DNA of 64,000 bases from Alphaproteobacteria bacterium (GCA_017635595.1 JAGBLF010000031.1:1-64000); one strand, 5' to 3'. Numbered from the stretch's first letter, positions 9,275 to 18,563 are shown. A program made the numbers and translations. Notes: generated by a model from the sequence alone, not told the origin.

Positions 9275-10681
9275 ATGGTTAAAACAAACGAACATTATAC
9301 ATTTATACAGCACGACGGACAAACCGCCGTGCATACAGATCATACCGCCTATAATGCCGATATAAAGCGCCGTATTGAGGAAATGCGCAAAAATAATCAG
9401 ACACTCCATATCGGTGAAAAATTTGAAAAATCCGATGATGAATGTTATCGCGAAATTGCCGATGCGTGCAATAATTTTCTTCGAACCCACGGTGGTGAAA
9501 AAGAGGAATTACAGTTAGCTGATACGCTTGAAAAGTATAATTTGCAGCTTTATTGCTATCCGCATACCGAGATGTCAGACGACAAAAGTGTCGTAGCTCG
9601 CATGGCTTTCGATGGACACATTAAGAAGGGGAAATTATCGTGGTTGATGCGGGATATGGTCAGTAATCCCCAAAAGCATTTTCATCACAAACCGGAAGAT
9701 TATGATTTATCAGGTACTGTTTGGGAAGTTTTTAAACAAATTCCTGAATTTGCGGCCTTAGAAGATAAAATAAAAAAAGCATTGGCAACGTATGGTATTC
9801 CTACTCAGAATGAAGCTTATACAGTTAAAGATATAAATAAAGAAGGTAAACCGTTTGATAGAAACTTAAATATAAATAATCTGACCGCCCGGGATTTTTG
9901 CTTTATGCTTATTGAACAAACTCGCGGTAGTAATGATATGAGTACGAAAGTCCTGAAGGAGGGATATAAAGCAAGGCACACCAGACGTTTTATTAATGAA
10001 AACGAACAGGAATTCCGTGCCGGTTTGATGGCCATGGACGGCGTGCGCAAAGATTATGTCGATGCATTGGTTGCGGCAATGAAACGCGGTCTGACCGATT
10101 TGACCAAACTTCCGGGATACAAAAAAGAATGGGACAATCAGCCGGTGGTTGATGTTCACCATATCGTTAATGTTAAAGATGTCAACTCTCTTGAAGAAAG
10201 CGGTAAAAGCTTTGCCGATGTTAACAGATATGAGAATATGTGCTTTATTGTCCGCCATCCGTCGCATGACGCTATGCACGCTTTAGAAACCGATTTGGCT
10301 AAGATAGGCTATAATGGTGAGCCTATCAGCCGAAATGATATTTTTTATAATCGCAAAATCGATCGCAAATTTATTTATCGTATTCAGCCGCCGGAAGGTG
10401 TGCGCTGCATGTTTGGCCTTAACAGTGTGATTTATGATAAGAAATATTTGGGTTTGGATGAAAATACCCAGACGAATCTGCCGGACACGGTTAAAAAAGA
10501 AAATGCGGTTCAAAAAGCCGATTCCGGAAACGAGAAGGCTAAAGAAGAAAGTATCCGCCGCAGCCATAACAGTAAATATCACGCACGAAATCGCGGACCT
10601 TGGAATCTCAAAGATTCACGGCGCGAAAGCAACCGAATCGGGAGAGAAACAATCAATGACAGACTTAATCAACATCATTAG
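9275..10681 (+). CDS. putative HNH-endonuclease toxin
   Basis: A 468-aa soluble protein with no signal peptide. Residues 293-335 form a convincing HNH-type nuclease core: VDVHHIVNV with His295-His296, then Asn321 in RYENMCFI, then RHPSHDAMH with His328, His331 and His335. Arrangement HH-x24-N-x(6-9)-H-x-x-H fits the HNH/endonuclease VII superfamily. The N-terminal 290 residues match no family I know, and about 130 mostly polar and basic residues follow the nuclease. The downstream gene looks like a SUKH immunity protein and overlaps by 26 bp. That pairing suggests a polymorphic or contact-dependent toxin rather than a restriction enzyme. GGGCGAG precedes the start. Delivery route unknown. Confidence 0.6.
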   Translation: MVKTNEHYTFIQHDGQTAVHTDHTAYNADIKRRIEEMRKNNQTLHIGEKFEKSDDECYREIADACNNFLRTHGGEKEELQLADTLEKYNLQLYCYPHTEMSDDKSVVARMAFDGHIKKGKLSWLMRDMVSNPQKHFHHKPEDYDLSGTVWEVFKQIPEFAALEDKIKKALATYGIPTQNEAYTVKDINKEGKPFDRNLNINNLTARDFCFMLIEQTRGSNDMSTKVLKEGYKARHTRRFINENEQEFRAGLMAMDGVRKDYVDALVAAMKRGLTDLTKLPGYKKEWDNQPVVDVHHIVNVKDVNSLEESGKSFADVNRYENMCFIVRHPSHDAMHALETDLAKIGYNGEPISRNDIFYNRKIDRKFIYRIQPPEGVRCMFGLNSVIYDKKYLGLDENTQTNLPDTVKKENAVQKADSGNEKAKEESIRRSHNSKYHARNRGPWNLKDSRRESNRIGRETINDRLNQHH

Positions 10682-11072
10682 AGAACAAGCCGGTTGCAAT
10701 GAACCGGCAACCGTTTTACAGATTTCAATGTGTAATGCCAAACTTAAACAGGTCGGTCTACCGGAGTTACCGAGTGCGTATACCGCATTATTACAACAGG
10801 CCAACGGTTTTTCTAACGAAGGTCATTTGGTTTTCGGTGCAGAGGTAAAAGACAATAACTGGTTTAAAGACATTGTGACGTATAATAAGCGCTATTTCGG
10901 CTCGGAAAAAGCATCGTGGATTATTCTCGGGGCTGATGACTGGTTTTATTTTATCTACAATAAAGAAAACAACAAATACTATGTTGTCGATCAAGACAGT
11001 TTTGAACCGGAAGTCGAATCCGATTCGTTTGAAGAACCTTTGGGGTGGATTTTAAACGTGGAAATCGTCTAA
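10656..11072 (+). CDS. SUKH/YrhA-like immunity protein
   Basis: A 138-aa acidic protein resembling the SMI1/KNR4 (SUKH) superfamily. ELPSAYTALLQQANG is the typical signature (x-LP-x-x-Y-x-x-LL-x-x-NG), followed by beta-strands with WIILGADDWFYFIY and DSFEEPLGWIL. Members of this family often protect against nuclease toxins encoded just upstream, which fits here. ATG 10656 is preferred because GGGAGAG lies ten bases upstream. The gene overlaps the toxin's 3' end by 26 bp and its stop overlaps the convergent lpxK by 4 bp. Confidence 0.65.
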   Translation: MTDLINIIREQAGCNEPATVLQISMCNAKLKQVGLPELPSAYTALLQQANGFSNEGHLVFGAEVKDNNWFKDIVTYNKRYFGSEKASWIILGADDWFYFIYNKENNKYYVVDQDSFEPEVESDSFEEPLGWILNVEIV

Positions 11073-12034
11073 CTTTTCTTTATAGCGGTTTTTTCTTTAA
11101 TAAATTTCAGCAGCTCATCGGGATTATCCCAAACAACGGCAATTTCCAAAACGTTGATGTATTTTTGCAATGATGGCGGAATTTTTACAAAATCTTTGCC
11201 GGTGGTGTAAACTTCGGCATTTTGTTCTTTGGCCTTTTGCAAAATATTTTCCAACTCTTCCTTGCTGTAAAAATGGTGATCCGGAAAATCAATTGTTTCC
11301 ACGATATCAAAACCGAGCTGGCTTAAGGTGTGATAAAATTTTTGCGGATGCCCGATACCCGCAAAAGCCAAAACCCTATTGCCGGATACCGTTGTCTGTA
11401 ATGCTTCGGTATGCCCGAAAAATACCGGTAACTTGCAGCGCTCGGCTAAATTATGCTTGTCTTTGCCTAAAATAATCAGCGCGTCAGCACGTTTGATACC
11501 GTCTTCGAAAGTTTCTCTTAACGGACCGGCCGGAATGATTTTGCCGTTGCCTATGCCATAGTTGCCGTCAAAAACTAAAAAAGATAAATCTTTGTGTAAA
11601 CTCGGATTTTGAAAACCGTCATCCATAATGGCAATATCCGCGCCTTCCTGAACGGCAAGTTTTGCACCTTCAAAGCGGTCGGCATTGACAACAACGGGAG
11701 CCTGTTGCGCCAGTAACAACGGTTCGTCTCCGACTTCACGGGCGGCGTGTTTTTTTGTATTGACCATGATATTTTGCAATTTTCCACCATAACCGCGGGT
11801 TAAAAAAAACGGATGATACATATCGGTTGCGAGCATTTTGGCAACAGACAGCGATACAGGTGTTTTGCCGGTGCCGCCGGCCGTGATGTTGCCGATACAA
11901 ATTACCGGAATATCGGCTTTAGGTGCCTGCTTGAGCTTGAGGCGCAATTGTGTTGCCCAACCGTACAACCATCCGATCGGTGTCAGAATTTTAGATAATA
12001 AAGAATTGGATTGCCAATATTTAGGAGTCTTCAT
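11069..12034 (-). CDS. lpxK: tetraacyldisaccharide 4'-kinase
   Basis: Phosphorylates the 4' position of the lipid A disaccharide to give lipid IVA at the inner membrane. An N-terminal hydrophobic helix (about 12-32) is followed by the Walker A motif GNITAGGTGKTP (48-59), and IMDDGFQNPSL is the family's DDGFQ signature. The usual N-terminus MKTPKYW begins at 12034, where AAGGA lies upstream; an in-frame start at 12064 would extend further into waaA. Length of 321 aa is normal. It is the last gene of the DUF374-waaA-lpxK operon and overlaps waaA by 14 bp. Confidence 0.94.
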   Translation of the reverse strand: MKTPKYWQSNSLLSKILTPIGWLYGWATQLRLKLKQAPKADIPVICIGNITAGGTGKTPVSLSVAKMLATDMYHPFFLTRGYGGKLQNIMVNTKKHAAREVGDEPLLLAQQAPVVVNADRFEGAKLAVQEGADIAIMDDGFQNPSLHKDLSFLVFDGNYGIGNGKIIPAGPLRETFEDGIKRADALIILGKDKHNLAERCKLPVFFGHTEALQTTVSGNRVLAFAGIGHPQKFYHTLSQLGFDIVETIDFPDHHFYSKEELENILQKAKEQNAEVYTTGKDFVKIPPSLQKYINVLEIAVVWDNPDELLKFIKEKTAIKKS

Positions 12035-13298
12035 TGACCATATATCCTTGAATTTTTTCAACAATGCCGTCTAATACTTTGGCTTCGCTGGTTGCCCAGT
12101 TGTAGGCCAAACTGCGTTTGGCTTCAAGCAATTCTTTATTATTCAGCAGCTGTTCGACCATATCCATCAGCTCCAAAACATCATTGACCTGGATTAAACC
12201 ATCGGCATGCTTGGCGCGGCTCACGGCATCGGTAAAGTTATGCATGTGCGGACCGACAATGACCGCATCACGGCAACGTGACGGTTCCATAAAGTTTTGA
12301 CCGCCATGCGGAATTAATGAACCGCCGACAAAAACAATAGGGCAAATTTCATACCAAATTCCCATTTCACCGATGGTATCGGCTACATAAACATTAGTTT
12401 GTTCGGTAATTTTTTCATCACTTGAACGTAAGGCGACATTCAGGCCGTAATCGGAGCGCAATTTATCAGCAATTTCCGGACCGCGGTTAGGGTGGCGCGG
12501 TGCAATAATTGTCAGTAAATCAGGATGTTTTGCTTGTAAATCTTTTAAGAAGCGCCCGATTTTAAACTCTTCATCATTGTGGGTTGAACTGGCCAACCAA
12601 ACCGGACGAGAACCAATTTGTTTTAATACATCGGCTTTTTTTTCGGCATCTACCGGAATCGGTAAACCCGCATATTTAAGGTTGCCTAAGCACATGGCAT
12701 CTTTGCAACCCAAAACCCGCAGACGATACGCATCTTCTTCCGACTGTCCGAGACAGGCGGTAAAGCAACCCAGAAGCTCTTTGCAAATATAATCAAATTG
12801 CTGCCAACGTTTGAAAGATTTATTGGAAATACGGCCGTTAATTAAAATCAGCGGAATATTACGGCGCTTGATAGAGGATAGCATTGCCGGCCAAAATTCC
12901 GATTCAAACCACAAGGCAATTGTCGGATGCCAATAGCGGACGAAACGCGTTGTAAATACCGGATTGTCTATCGGTAAATATTGGTGAAAAGCGCGTTCAG
13001 GCAAGCGTTTGGCCATAACTTCGGCAGAGGTTGTGGTGCCGGTGGTTACCATAATATGAATATCCGGATATATCTCGAGCAAGCGGTTAATTAAAGGCAA
13101 CATCGAAATAGATTCACCGACCGAAGCACCGTGTAACCATATCAAACGGCCTTCCGGACGCTTTTTATTCGGTCGTCCGATACGCTCGTTAAAACGCTTG
13201 ATATCTTCTTTGCCTATTTTTTTGCGTTTTTCAATGTAGCGGCGTATGGCTATAGGATATAAGATTCGTACTAATGTGTTGTAAACTCCGATAAACAT
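12021..13298 (-). CDS. waaA: 3-deoxy-D-manno-octulosonic acid (Kdo) transferase
   Basis: Transfers Kdo from CMP-Kdo to lipid IVA on the cytoplasmic face of the inner membrane, linking lipid A to the core oligosaccharide. 425 aa, the family's usual size. An N-terminal hydrophobic segment precedes the acceptor-site motif LHGASVGES (about 54-62). The GT-B C-terminal half contains SSTHNDEE, IIAPRHPNRGPEI and FVGGSLIPHGGQNFMEP. It starts one base into the end of the upstream DUF374 acyltransferase gene (shared position 13298) and overlaps lpxK. This order is common in Alphaproteobacteria. Confidence 0.95.
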   Translation of the reverse strand: MFIGVYNTLVRILYPIAIRRYIEKRKKIGKEDIKRFNERIGRPNKKRPEGRLIWLHGASVGESISMLPLINRLLEIYPDIHIMVTTGTTTSAEVMAKRLPERAFHQYLPIDNPVFTTRFVRYWHPTIALWFESEFWPAMLSSIKRRNIPLILINGRISNKSFKRWQQFDYICKELLGCFTACLGQSEEDAYRLRVLGCKDAMCLGNLKYAGLPIPVDAEKKADVLKQIGSRPVWLASSTHNDEEFKIGRFLKDLQAKHPDLLTIIAPRHPNRGPEIADKLRSDYGLNVALRSSDEKITEQTNVYVADTIGEMGIWYEICPIVFVGGSLIPHGGQNFMEPSRCRDAVIVGPHMHNFTDAVSRAKHADGLIQVNDVLELMDMVEQLLNNKELLEAKRSLAYNWATSEAKVLDGIVEKIQGYMVNEDS

Positions 13299-14053
13299 TA
13301 ATCCCTCGTTTGCTGTTGTTTTATTTCTTTGCGGCTTCTTTTACATTCCGTACCCTGCGGAATATACTGAATACCCATTTTTTGATCTAATTCCCATGTC
13401 AGGTTGTTAAGTGTTTGCTCGACCTTAAGGCGATATTGTTCCAATTCTTCCGCAGTAGCATCCTGAGGTATATAAATCGGGTCGGTTATGGCATATATAC
13501 CTTTTTGAAAAGGAAACGGAATCATCATATTATCCCAGCTTTTGGTCACAATAATCGAATTGGCAATGCTGTACGTTATCCCGATAATCGGTTTTCCGGA
13601 TTTTTGAGCATAAAAAATCGGGCTCATTGTCATTTGCATACTCGGACCGCGCGGGCCGTCCGGAATAATGGCGATACTGTTGCCCTGCTGCAGATTATGC
13701 ATAAGTTCAAATGCGGCTTCGGTCGAATTTTGATTGCTTGAACCGCTGATATGACCGATACCGAATTTAGCCAGTATGTTGACGATATACTGTCCGTCAC
13801 GATGCGGAGATACCAGAGCATTAAGTGTGCGGGTTTTATTCCAAAAATAAGGCATTTCGAGCGTGCGGCCATGCCAGCCGACAACAATCATACTGCCGTC
13901 TTTTTCAAGTGTTTCATAGGTTTTTTTAACATTAATCACTGCCTGCCAGCGCGTTGTTAAGCCTACAAATTTCAGATAGTAATATGCCAAATTCCCGACA
14001 AAATTGCTGAAAGATTTTGTTTTTATTATATTTTTTAACCAAGTGATTTTCAT
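13298..14053 (-). CDS. DUF374 lysophospholipid acyltransferase-family protein
   Basis: A 251-aa membrane-associated acyltransferase of the LPLAT superfamily (DUF374). The HX4D-like catalytic element is altered as usual for DUF374: GWHGRTLEMP (59-68), then SPHRDGQYI (82-90) and IIPDGPRGPS (129-138). An N-terminal hydrophobic stretch anchors it. Its constant position before waaA and lpxK suggests work on lipid A or a precursor, but no substrate can be read from sequence. It is first in the operon, and the 130 bp upstream are shared with the divergent flavoprotein gene. Confidence 0.85.
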   Translation of the reverse strand: MKITWLKNIIKTKSFSNFVGNLAYYYLKFVGLTTRWQAVINVKKTYETLEKDGSMIVVGWHGRTLEMPYFWNKTRTLNALVSPHRDGQYIVNILAKFGIGHISGSSNQNSTEAAFELMHNLQQGNSIAIIPDGPRGPSMQMTMSPIFYAQKSGKPIIGITYSIANSIIVTKSWDNMMIPFPFQKGIYAITDPIYIPQDATAEELEQYRLKVEQTLNNLTWELDQKMGIQYIPQGTECKRSRKEIKQQQTRD

Positions 14054-14184
14054 TTTATCAAGTATATTCCTTATTTTCCTCTCATCATACAGTTTTTTTT
14101 CTGAAATACAATCTGAAAAACAAAAATATTAGGTGTTTTTTTGTATTTTGTGTGCTTAAATAGCAGTATTAATGGGAGTAAATG

Positions 14185-15363
14185 ATGAAAAATAATGTAT
14201 ATCTGACAAAACCTCAGTTTGATGCCGAAACGGAAAAATGCCTGCAATGCAAGGCAAAACCTTGTATGAAAGCTTGTTCTGTTTTGTGTTCGCCGTGCGA
14301 TTTTATAGCCGCTGCCAAAAATGGTGATATTCGTGCGGCTGCCTCGTTAATTGCCGAACAAAATGCGCTGGGCGAAGTGTGCGGTTTGATTTGTCCTGAT
14401 ACGTTTTGTATGAAGGCTTGTGTACGCCAAAATCTGGACAGTGCCATCAAAATTCCGGCCGTACAAGCATATATTATGCGGCAAGCTCGTACAAATAATC
14501 TGCTTATTGCCGAGCAGGGGACGGCAAACGGTAAAAAAATCGCCGTTATCGGTTTGGGACCTGCCGGTATAGGGGCCGTTGCCGAGCTTATTAAACGTGG
14601 TTTTAGCGTGGAAGCTTTTGAAGAAAAATCCGTTGTCGGCGGTGCATTGAATTTGATTCCGCAATCGCGCTTGCCTCGGGAAATTATTGCCTATGAGTGG
14701 CAAAAATTGTTGCAAAGTCCGCTTGTAACAGCGCATTTTAATCATAAAGTCACCGATTACGCGGCTTTATTACGTAATGGTTTTGATGCTGTTATCGTTG
14801 CGATCGGTGAGCAAAAATGTCGCAAAATGAGTATAGAGGGCGAAGAAAATGCCTTGCTTTATACCGATTATTTACAAACACCCGAAAAATATCAAACAAA
14901 TGGCAATGTTGCTGTTATCGGCGGTGGCGCGGTAGCTGTCGATTGTGCCGTAACGGCACGTGAAAACGGCGCCGCAAATGTCGAAATGTTTGTCCGACGC
15001 AAAATAGGTAATATGCGTATTACGCTGTCCGAGCGCGAAATTTTGTTGAAAAATGATATTGACATAACCACTATGACTCGTGTCGCAAAAATTGAAAAAG
15101 ACGGGGATTTTTTGATTGTCTACACGGTTAAAACGCAATTTAACGAAGATGGTAAATTGATAGATGTGCCGAATACGATGATTGCGCGCAAAGGATTTAA
15201 GCATATTGTGTATGCTCTGGGAAGTTCGCGCGCTGAAGATATTATTGAGGACGACAGAATTATATATGCCGGCGATTTTGTCAGCGGCGGTTCAACGGCC
15301 GTACAAGCCGTGGCTTCCGGCAAGGAAGCGGCAAAAAAAGTCGAAAATTTATGTATCGGTTAA
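14185..15363 (+). CDS. GltD/PreT-like FAD and Fe-S NAD(P) oxidoreductase
   Basis: Resembles the FAD/4Fe-4S electron-transfer subunit of glutamate synthase (GltD) and dihydropyrimidine dehydrogenase (PreT). The N-terminus has Cys19, Cys22, Cys27 and Cys31 in CLQCKAKPCMKAC, further Cys35 and Cys38, and a second group in GEVCGLICPDTFCMKAC, enough for two Fe-S clusters. Two dinucleotide folds follow: VIGLGPAGIGAVAEL for FAD and VIGGGAVAVDCA for NAD(P). At 392 aa it matches PreT. No PreA or GltB partner is adjacent, so it either works with a partner elsewhere or passes electrons to another acceptor. ATG 14185 sits six bases after GGGAG and is preferred over ATG 14182. Confidence 0.8.
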   Translation: MKNNVYLTKPQFDAETEKCLQCKAKPCMKACSVLCSPCDFIAAAKNGDIRAAASLIAEQNALGEVCGLICPDTFCMKACVRQNLDSAIKIPAVQAYIMRQARTNNLLIAEQGTANGKKIAVIGLGPAGIGAVAELIKRGFSVEAFEEKSVVGGALNLIPQSRLPREIIAYEWQKLLQSPLVTAHFNHKVTDYAALLRNGFDAVIVAIGEQKCRKMSIEGEENALLYTDYLQTPEKYQTNGNVAVIGGGAVAVDCAVTARENGAANVEMFVRRKIGNMRITLSEREILLKNDIDITTMTRVAKIEKDGDFLIVYTVKTQFNEDGKLIDVPNTMIARKGFKHIVYALGSSRAEDIIEDDRIIYAGDFVSGGSTAVQAVASGKEAAKKVENLCIG

Positions 15364-16772
15364 TCTATCGGTCCGTTTTCTTTTAAACGCTGTTTGATCT
15401 CACCCATTTTCCAACGCAGTTTTTCTTTATTGAACTTGCGGATATAGTAGATATAGCCGCAAACAACCAGTATTCCGGCAGCTACCCATGAAAGAGCACT
15501 GGCATATAATACACCGACATATCCCATAATTTTAGCCAGATAGACGGCGGCAAAAGAGCGTGTTAATAATTCGACAACGCATGACATAAGCGGAATAAAA
15601 GGCTTTCCCATACCCTGAATACTGTTGCGGAAAACAAAAATCAAACCGAGGAAAAAGTAAAACAATGTACTGATATCCAAATATTGCTGACCGGTGCTGA
15701 TAATAAATTGTATATCACTGCCGTCATTGTTGTTGCCGGTATCAATAAACATGGCAATCATATAATCACTGATGTGGCGAATAAGTATAAAACCGAAAAT
15801 ACTTAAACCGGTCGATATCAAAAAGGCATATTTAACACCGCGCCGGATACGCGAAAGTAAATTTGCGCCCCAGTTTTGCGCCGTATAAGTAGCCATGGCC
15901 AAACCAATGGCCAAAAGCGGTTGGGTGGCAAATTGCTCAACACGCAATGCCGCGGCATAAGCGGCAATAACATCCGGCCCAAAGGAATTAAGCACGCTTT
16001 GAATAATCAAAATACTGAACGATAAAATCGAAAATTGCAAAGCCATCGGAAAGGCAATCCGTAAATGATTACGCATCACGGTTGAATCATAGTGCATCAT
16101 ATCTTTTGAAAGGCGCAAAAGCGGAAATTTGTACCACATATAGCCAAAACATATAATCACAGAGACGGCGTTGGCACAAAATGTTCCCATAGCCGAGCCG
16201 ACAACACCTAAACGGAAATATTTAATAAATATAAAATTAAGGACAATGTTGATCAGGGAACAAAAAATCAAAAAATACAGCGGCGTTTTGCTGTCACCCA
16301 ATGCGCGAATAAAACCCGAGAGTAATTGGTACATAATTATTAAAATCGAGCTCAGCGAAAGTATAAACATAAAATCGTAAGCTTGTTCAAATATTTCTGC
16401 CGGCATATTTGTGGCTTCTAAAAGCGGTCGTAAAAATACCGTCAGTCCCAGAGTGAAGATAATGCTTAAAATGCCGGCTGCCAAAAGACAATGGAAAACG
16501 GATTGTCTGACCCCGATTTCATCGTGTGCACCGAAGCGTTGTGCCGTGACAACTGTCAAGCCGCCGGTAAATCCGAATGCAACCATTAAAAAAACCATAT
16601 ATATCGGAGCCGAAGCACCGATAGCCGCTAAGGCTCTGACATCAATCAAATGTCCGACAATAATCATATCGGAAATTTGGTATAATTGCATAAATAAGTT
16701 TCCGATAAGCAAAGGTAAGGCAAACTGTATAATAAGCTTGAGCGGATGTCCGCTTGTTAAGTCATTGATCAT
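15360..16772 (-). CDS. MATE family efflux transporter
   Basis: 470 aa with twelve predicted transmembrane segments, a cation-coupled multidrug/metabolite exporter of the inner membrane. Family traits are the N-terminal PLLIGNLFMQLYQISDMIIVG and GFTGGLTVVTAQRFGA, and the mirrored second half beginning near residue 235 with FPMALQFSILSF, later LLAIGLAMATYTAQNWGA. Substrate cannot be inferred. The stop overlaps the end of the convergent flavoprotein gene by 4 bp. It is the only gene in its direction before the tRNA-Val region. Confidence 0.9.
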   Translation of the reverse strand: MINDLTSGHPLKLIIQFALPLLIGNLFMQLYQISDMIIVGHLIDVRALAAIGASAPIYMVFLMVAFGFTGGLTVVTAQRFGAHDEIGVRQSVFHCLLAAGILSIIFTLGLTVFLRPLLEATNMPAEIFEQAYDFMFILSLSSILIIMYQLLSGFIRALGDSKTPLYFLIFCSLINIVLNFIFIKYFRLGVVGSAMGTFCANAVSVIICFGYMWYKFPLLRLSKDMMHYDSTVMRNHLRIAFPMALQFSILSFSILIIQSVLNSFGPDVIAAYAAALRVEQFATQPLLAIGLAMATYTAQNWGANLLSRIRRGVKYAFLISTGLSIFGFILIRHISDYMIAMFIDTGNNNDGSDIQFIISTGQQYLDISTLFYFFLGLIFVFRNSIQGMGKPFIPLMSCVVELLTRSFAAVYLAKIMGYVGVLYASALSWVAAGILVVCGYIYYIRKFNKEKLRWKMGEIKQRLKENGPID

Positions 16773-16920
16773 TAAATCCTCGATTCTTTTAACAGCTGTT
16801 TTTATAATGCAATTTTATCAAAAGTAAATAAAAATTTATTGCTGATTTATTTATTATATTATTCTAATTTATTGAAATAACGATATTTATAAAAAATATC
16901 AAAAAAAGTAAAAAAAATAC

Positions 16921-16949
16921 TTGATTTATCAAAGTAAAACGTGTATAAG
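16921..16949 (+). promoter_or_regulatory. promoter of tRNA-Val
   Basis: TTGATT (16921-16926), a 17-bp spacer, TATAAG (16944-16949), 18 bp before the mature tRNA 5' end. The upstream 100 bp are extremely AT-rich and could act as an UP element. Confidence 0.75.
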
Positions 16950-16967
16950 TACGTTTGTTGAAAGGAT

Positions 16968-17043
16968 GGGTGCTTAGCTCAGCTGGAAGAGCATCTCGTT
17001 TACACCGAGAGGGTCGGCAGTTCGAACCTGTCAGCGCCTACCA
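16968..17043 (+). tRNA. tRNA-Val (anticodon TAC)
   Basis: Cloverleaf with acceptor GGGTGCT/AGCGCCT, D-loop AGCTGGAAGAGC, anticodon stem TCTCG/CGAGA around loop TTTACAC (TAC), T-loop GTTCGAACC and encoded CCA. It has its own promoter and a simple terminator, and unlike the Thr, Pro and Gly genes it carries no repeated 3' end downstream. Confidence 0.97.
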
Positions 17044-17047
17044 ACAT

Positions 17048-17075
17048 AAAGACCTCTGTAAAGAGGTCTTTTTTT
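17048..17075 (+). terminator. terminator after tRNA-Val
   Basis: Perfect hairpin AAAGACCTCT / AGAGGTCTTT with a 4-base loop, followed by a T-run. Confidence 0.9.
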
Positions 17076-17173
17076 GTGCTTAAAAAGTATGCTGTGCATT
17101 AAATAAATAAACGGATGAAGGATCTGATTTTTGAGATATACTGCTTTTAAGGTTGATTTCAGAGGATAAAGAA

Positions 17174-17668
17174 ATGTCTGTATTAAATTGTATTAAAGAT
17201 TTTTGCTATTGGGAAGTTTATAACCGCTTCAAAGGCAACAACCAAGATGTTGTTTGTGCGGTTATTGTTTATGAAAATCAAATTTTGGCACAAACGGCTC
17301 AGCGTAATGCCGTTATTAATACCAACGATACGCAATATGTTGTTCCGGGCGGCAAGGTCGAACCCGGTGAAACCTTGAATGCGGCGGTTCATCGCGAAAT
17401 TAAAGAAGAAACAAACTTGAATGTTGATGTAATTCAAAAACTCGGCGCAACACGAAATAATAAATATAAGCTTCATTGGTTTATTTGTGCGCCGACGGAT
17501 TTATCTTTGTTAAAAGTTGTCGAACCGCAAAAGCAAAAAGAGCTTAAGTGGGTGAACCTTGATGATGCGTCAATAAACTGGACACCGAAAAATGCCGAAG
17601 CTCTGCAGCATTATAAGGCTCAAATAAAAGAAGTTCAACAAACGCTGATTAAAGAAAATGTTAAATAG
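17174..17668 (+). CDS. Nudix hydrolase
   Basis: 164-aa pyrophosphohydrolase of the Nudix family. The Nudix box runs from VVPGGKVEPGE to REIKEETNL: the G-x5-E-x7-R-E-x-x-E-E frame is intact but the last glycine is Asn. Substrates in the family are nucleoside diphosphates linked to another moiety; here the specific substrate is unknown. ATG 17174 is chosen because AGAGGA lies seven bases upstream; a start at 17153 lacks one. A single-gene unit between two terminators. Confidence 0.88.
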   Translation: MSVLNCIKDFCYWEVYNRFKGNNQDVVCAVIVYENQILAQTAQRNAVINTNDTQYVVPGGKVEPGETLNAAVHREIKEETNLNVDVIQKLGATRNNKYKLHWFICAPTDLSLLKVVEPQKQKELKWVNLDDASINWTPKNAEALQHYKAQIKEVQQTLIKENVK

Positions 17669-17684
17669 GTTTTTAAATATCAGA

Positions 17685-17717
17685 AATAAAAAACGCCTCA
17701 ATGATGAGGCGTTTTTT
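17685..17717. terminator. bidirectional terminator between Nudix gene and aquaporin
   Basis: AACGCCTCA / TGAGGCGTT stem with a 4-base loop, A-run before and T-run after, so it can serve both convergent genes. Confidence 0.88.
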
Positions 17718-17734
17718 ATTTCTGTTTGAGAATT

Positions 17735-18547
17735 TTAGCTTTTACGAGTAGTTTTTTTGCTGCTACTGCGGCGATGAACAGGCTTTTTAGCTTCGGCTTT
17801 TTTGATTTCTTCTTTAGCCGGTCGTGTGCTTTCGGCCGGTGCCGACGGAAGTTCGCAGCTGCATTTGCCTAAACGGCAACAAGGACAGCAGGTGCACGAA
17901 GTTAAACCGGCAAAAATTCCGGCAACGGATGGCACAAACAAAAATAACCACAGTTGTTCCAAAGCTTCGCCCTGAACTAAAATCGCCGGACCAAAACTGC
18001 GTGCCGGATTAACCGAAACACCTGTTATCGGTAAACCTAAAATGTGAATCATCGTTAAAGTCAAACCAATAACAACACCCGCTATTTTTAAATCGTTTTC
18101 GGTTGTTTTAAGGATAACTTTCACAAAAATAAAGGTGGCGATAAATTCAAATAATGCGGCAGCATCGGCGTCATAACCGCCGCCGTAATTAGCGCCCCAG
18201 CCGTTTTGCCCTAAGCCTTGCAGGTTGACATCATAACCGGAAATTCGCCCGCTTAAAACGGCAACAATGGCGTATGAAGCGATAACAGCGCCTAAAAATT
18301 GGAAAATAATGTAGCCGACGGCTTGCTTAAAACCGATACGACCGGCTGTTAAAACACCCAGTGTGACGGCCGGATTTAAGTGCGCACCCGAAACAGGTCC
18401 GACGGCATAAATCATAGCCATAACGGCTAAGCCGAATGCTAAAGCGATTCCCAGATTACCAATAAAAGGTGCGGAAAAAACAACCGTTCCGCAACCGACA
18501 AATACCAGAACAAAGGTTCCGAATAATTCTGCAATATATTTCTTCAT
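17735..18547 (-). CDS. aquaporin with Cys-rich, basic cytoplasmic tail
   Basis: Six-transmembrane major intrinsic protein. Both NPA boxes are present: SGAHLNPAVTLG (near 60) and SVNPARSFGPA (near 182), with His in MIHILG and Arg in NPARS, the selectivity-filter pattern of water-selective AqpZ rather than glycerol facilitators. At 270 aa it is about 40 longer than AqpZ. The extra C-terminus carries a Cys cluster (CTCCPCC, then KCSC) followed by a Lys/Arg/Ser-rich tail, which is unusual. It begins 16 bp after the flavodiiron gene, so the two form an operon. Water transport is likely; peroxide is possible. Confidence 0.88.
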   Translation of the reverse strand: MKKYIAELFGTFVLVFVGCGTVVFSAPFIGNLGIALAFGLAVMAMIYAVGPVSGAHLNPAVTLGVLTAGRIGFKQAVGYIIFQFLGAVIASYAIVAVLSGRISGYDVNLQGLGQNGWGANYGGGYDADAAALFEFIATFIFVKVILKTTENDLKIAGVVIGLTLTMIHILGLPITGVSVNPARSFGPAILVQGEALEQLWLFLFVPSVAGIFAGLTSCTCCPCCRLGKCSCELPSAPAESTRPAKEEIKKAEAKKPVHRRSSSKKTTRKS

Positions 18548-18563
18548 TTATTTTCTCCTTAAA

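Noticed and set aside
9866-10279. 137-aa minus-strand frame inside the toxin gene
   Set aside because: No promoter or ribosome binding site, and the plus-strand frame carries the coherent nuclease motif and downstream immunity gene.
14101-14184. Riboswitch or leader RNA before the flavoprotein gene
   Set aside because: The space is short and AT-rich with no conserved structure that I could identify.
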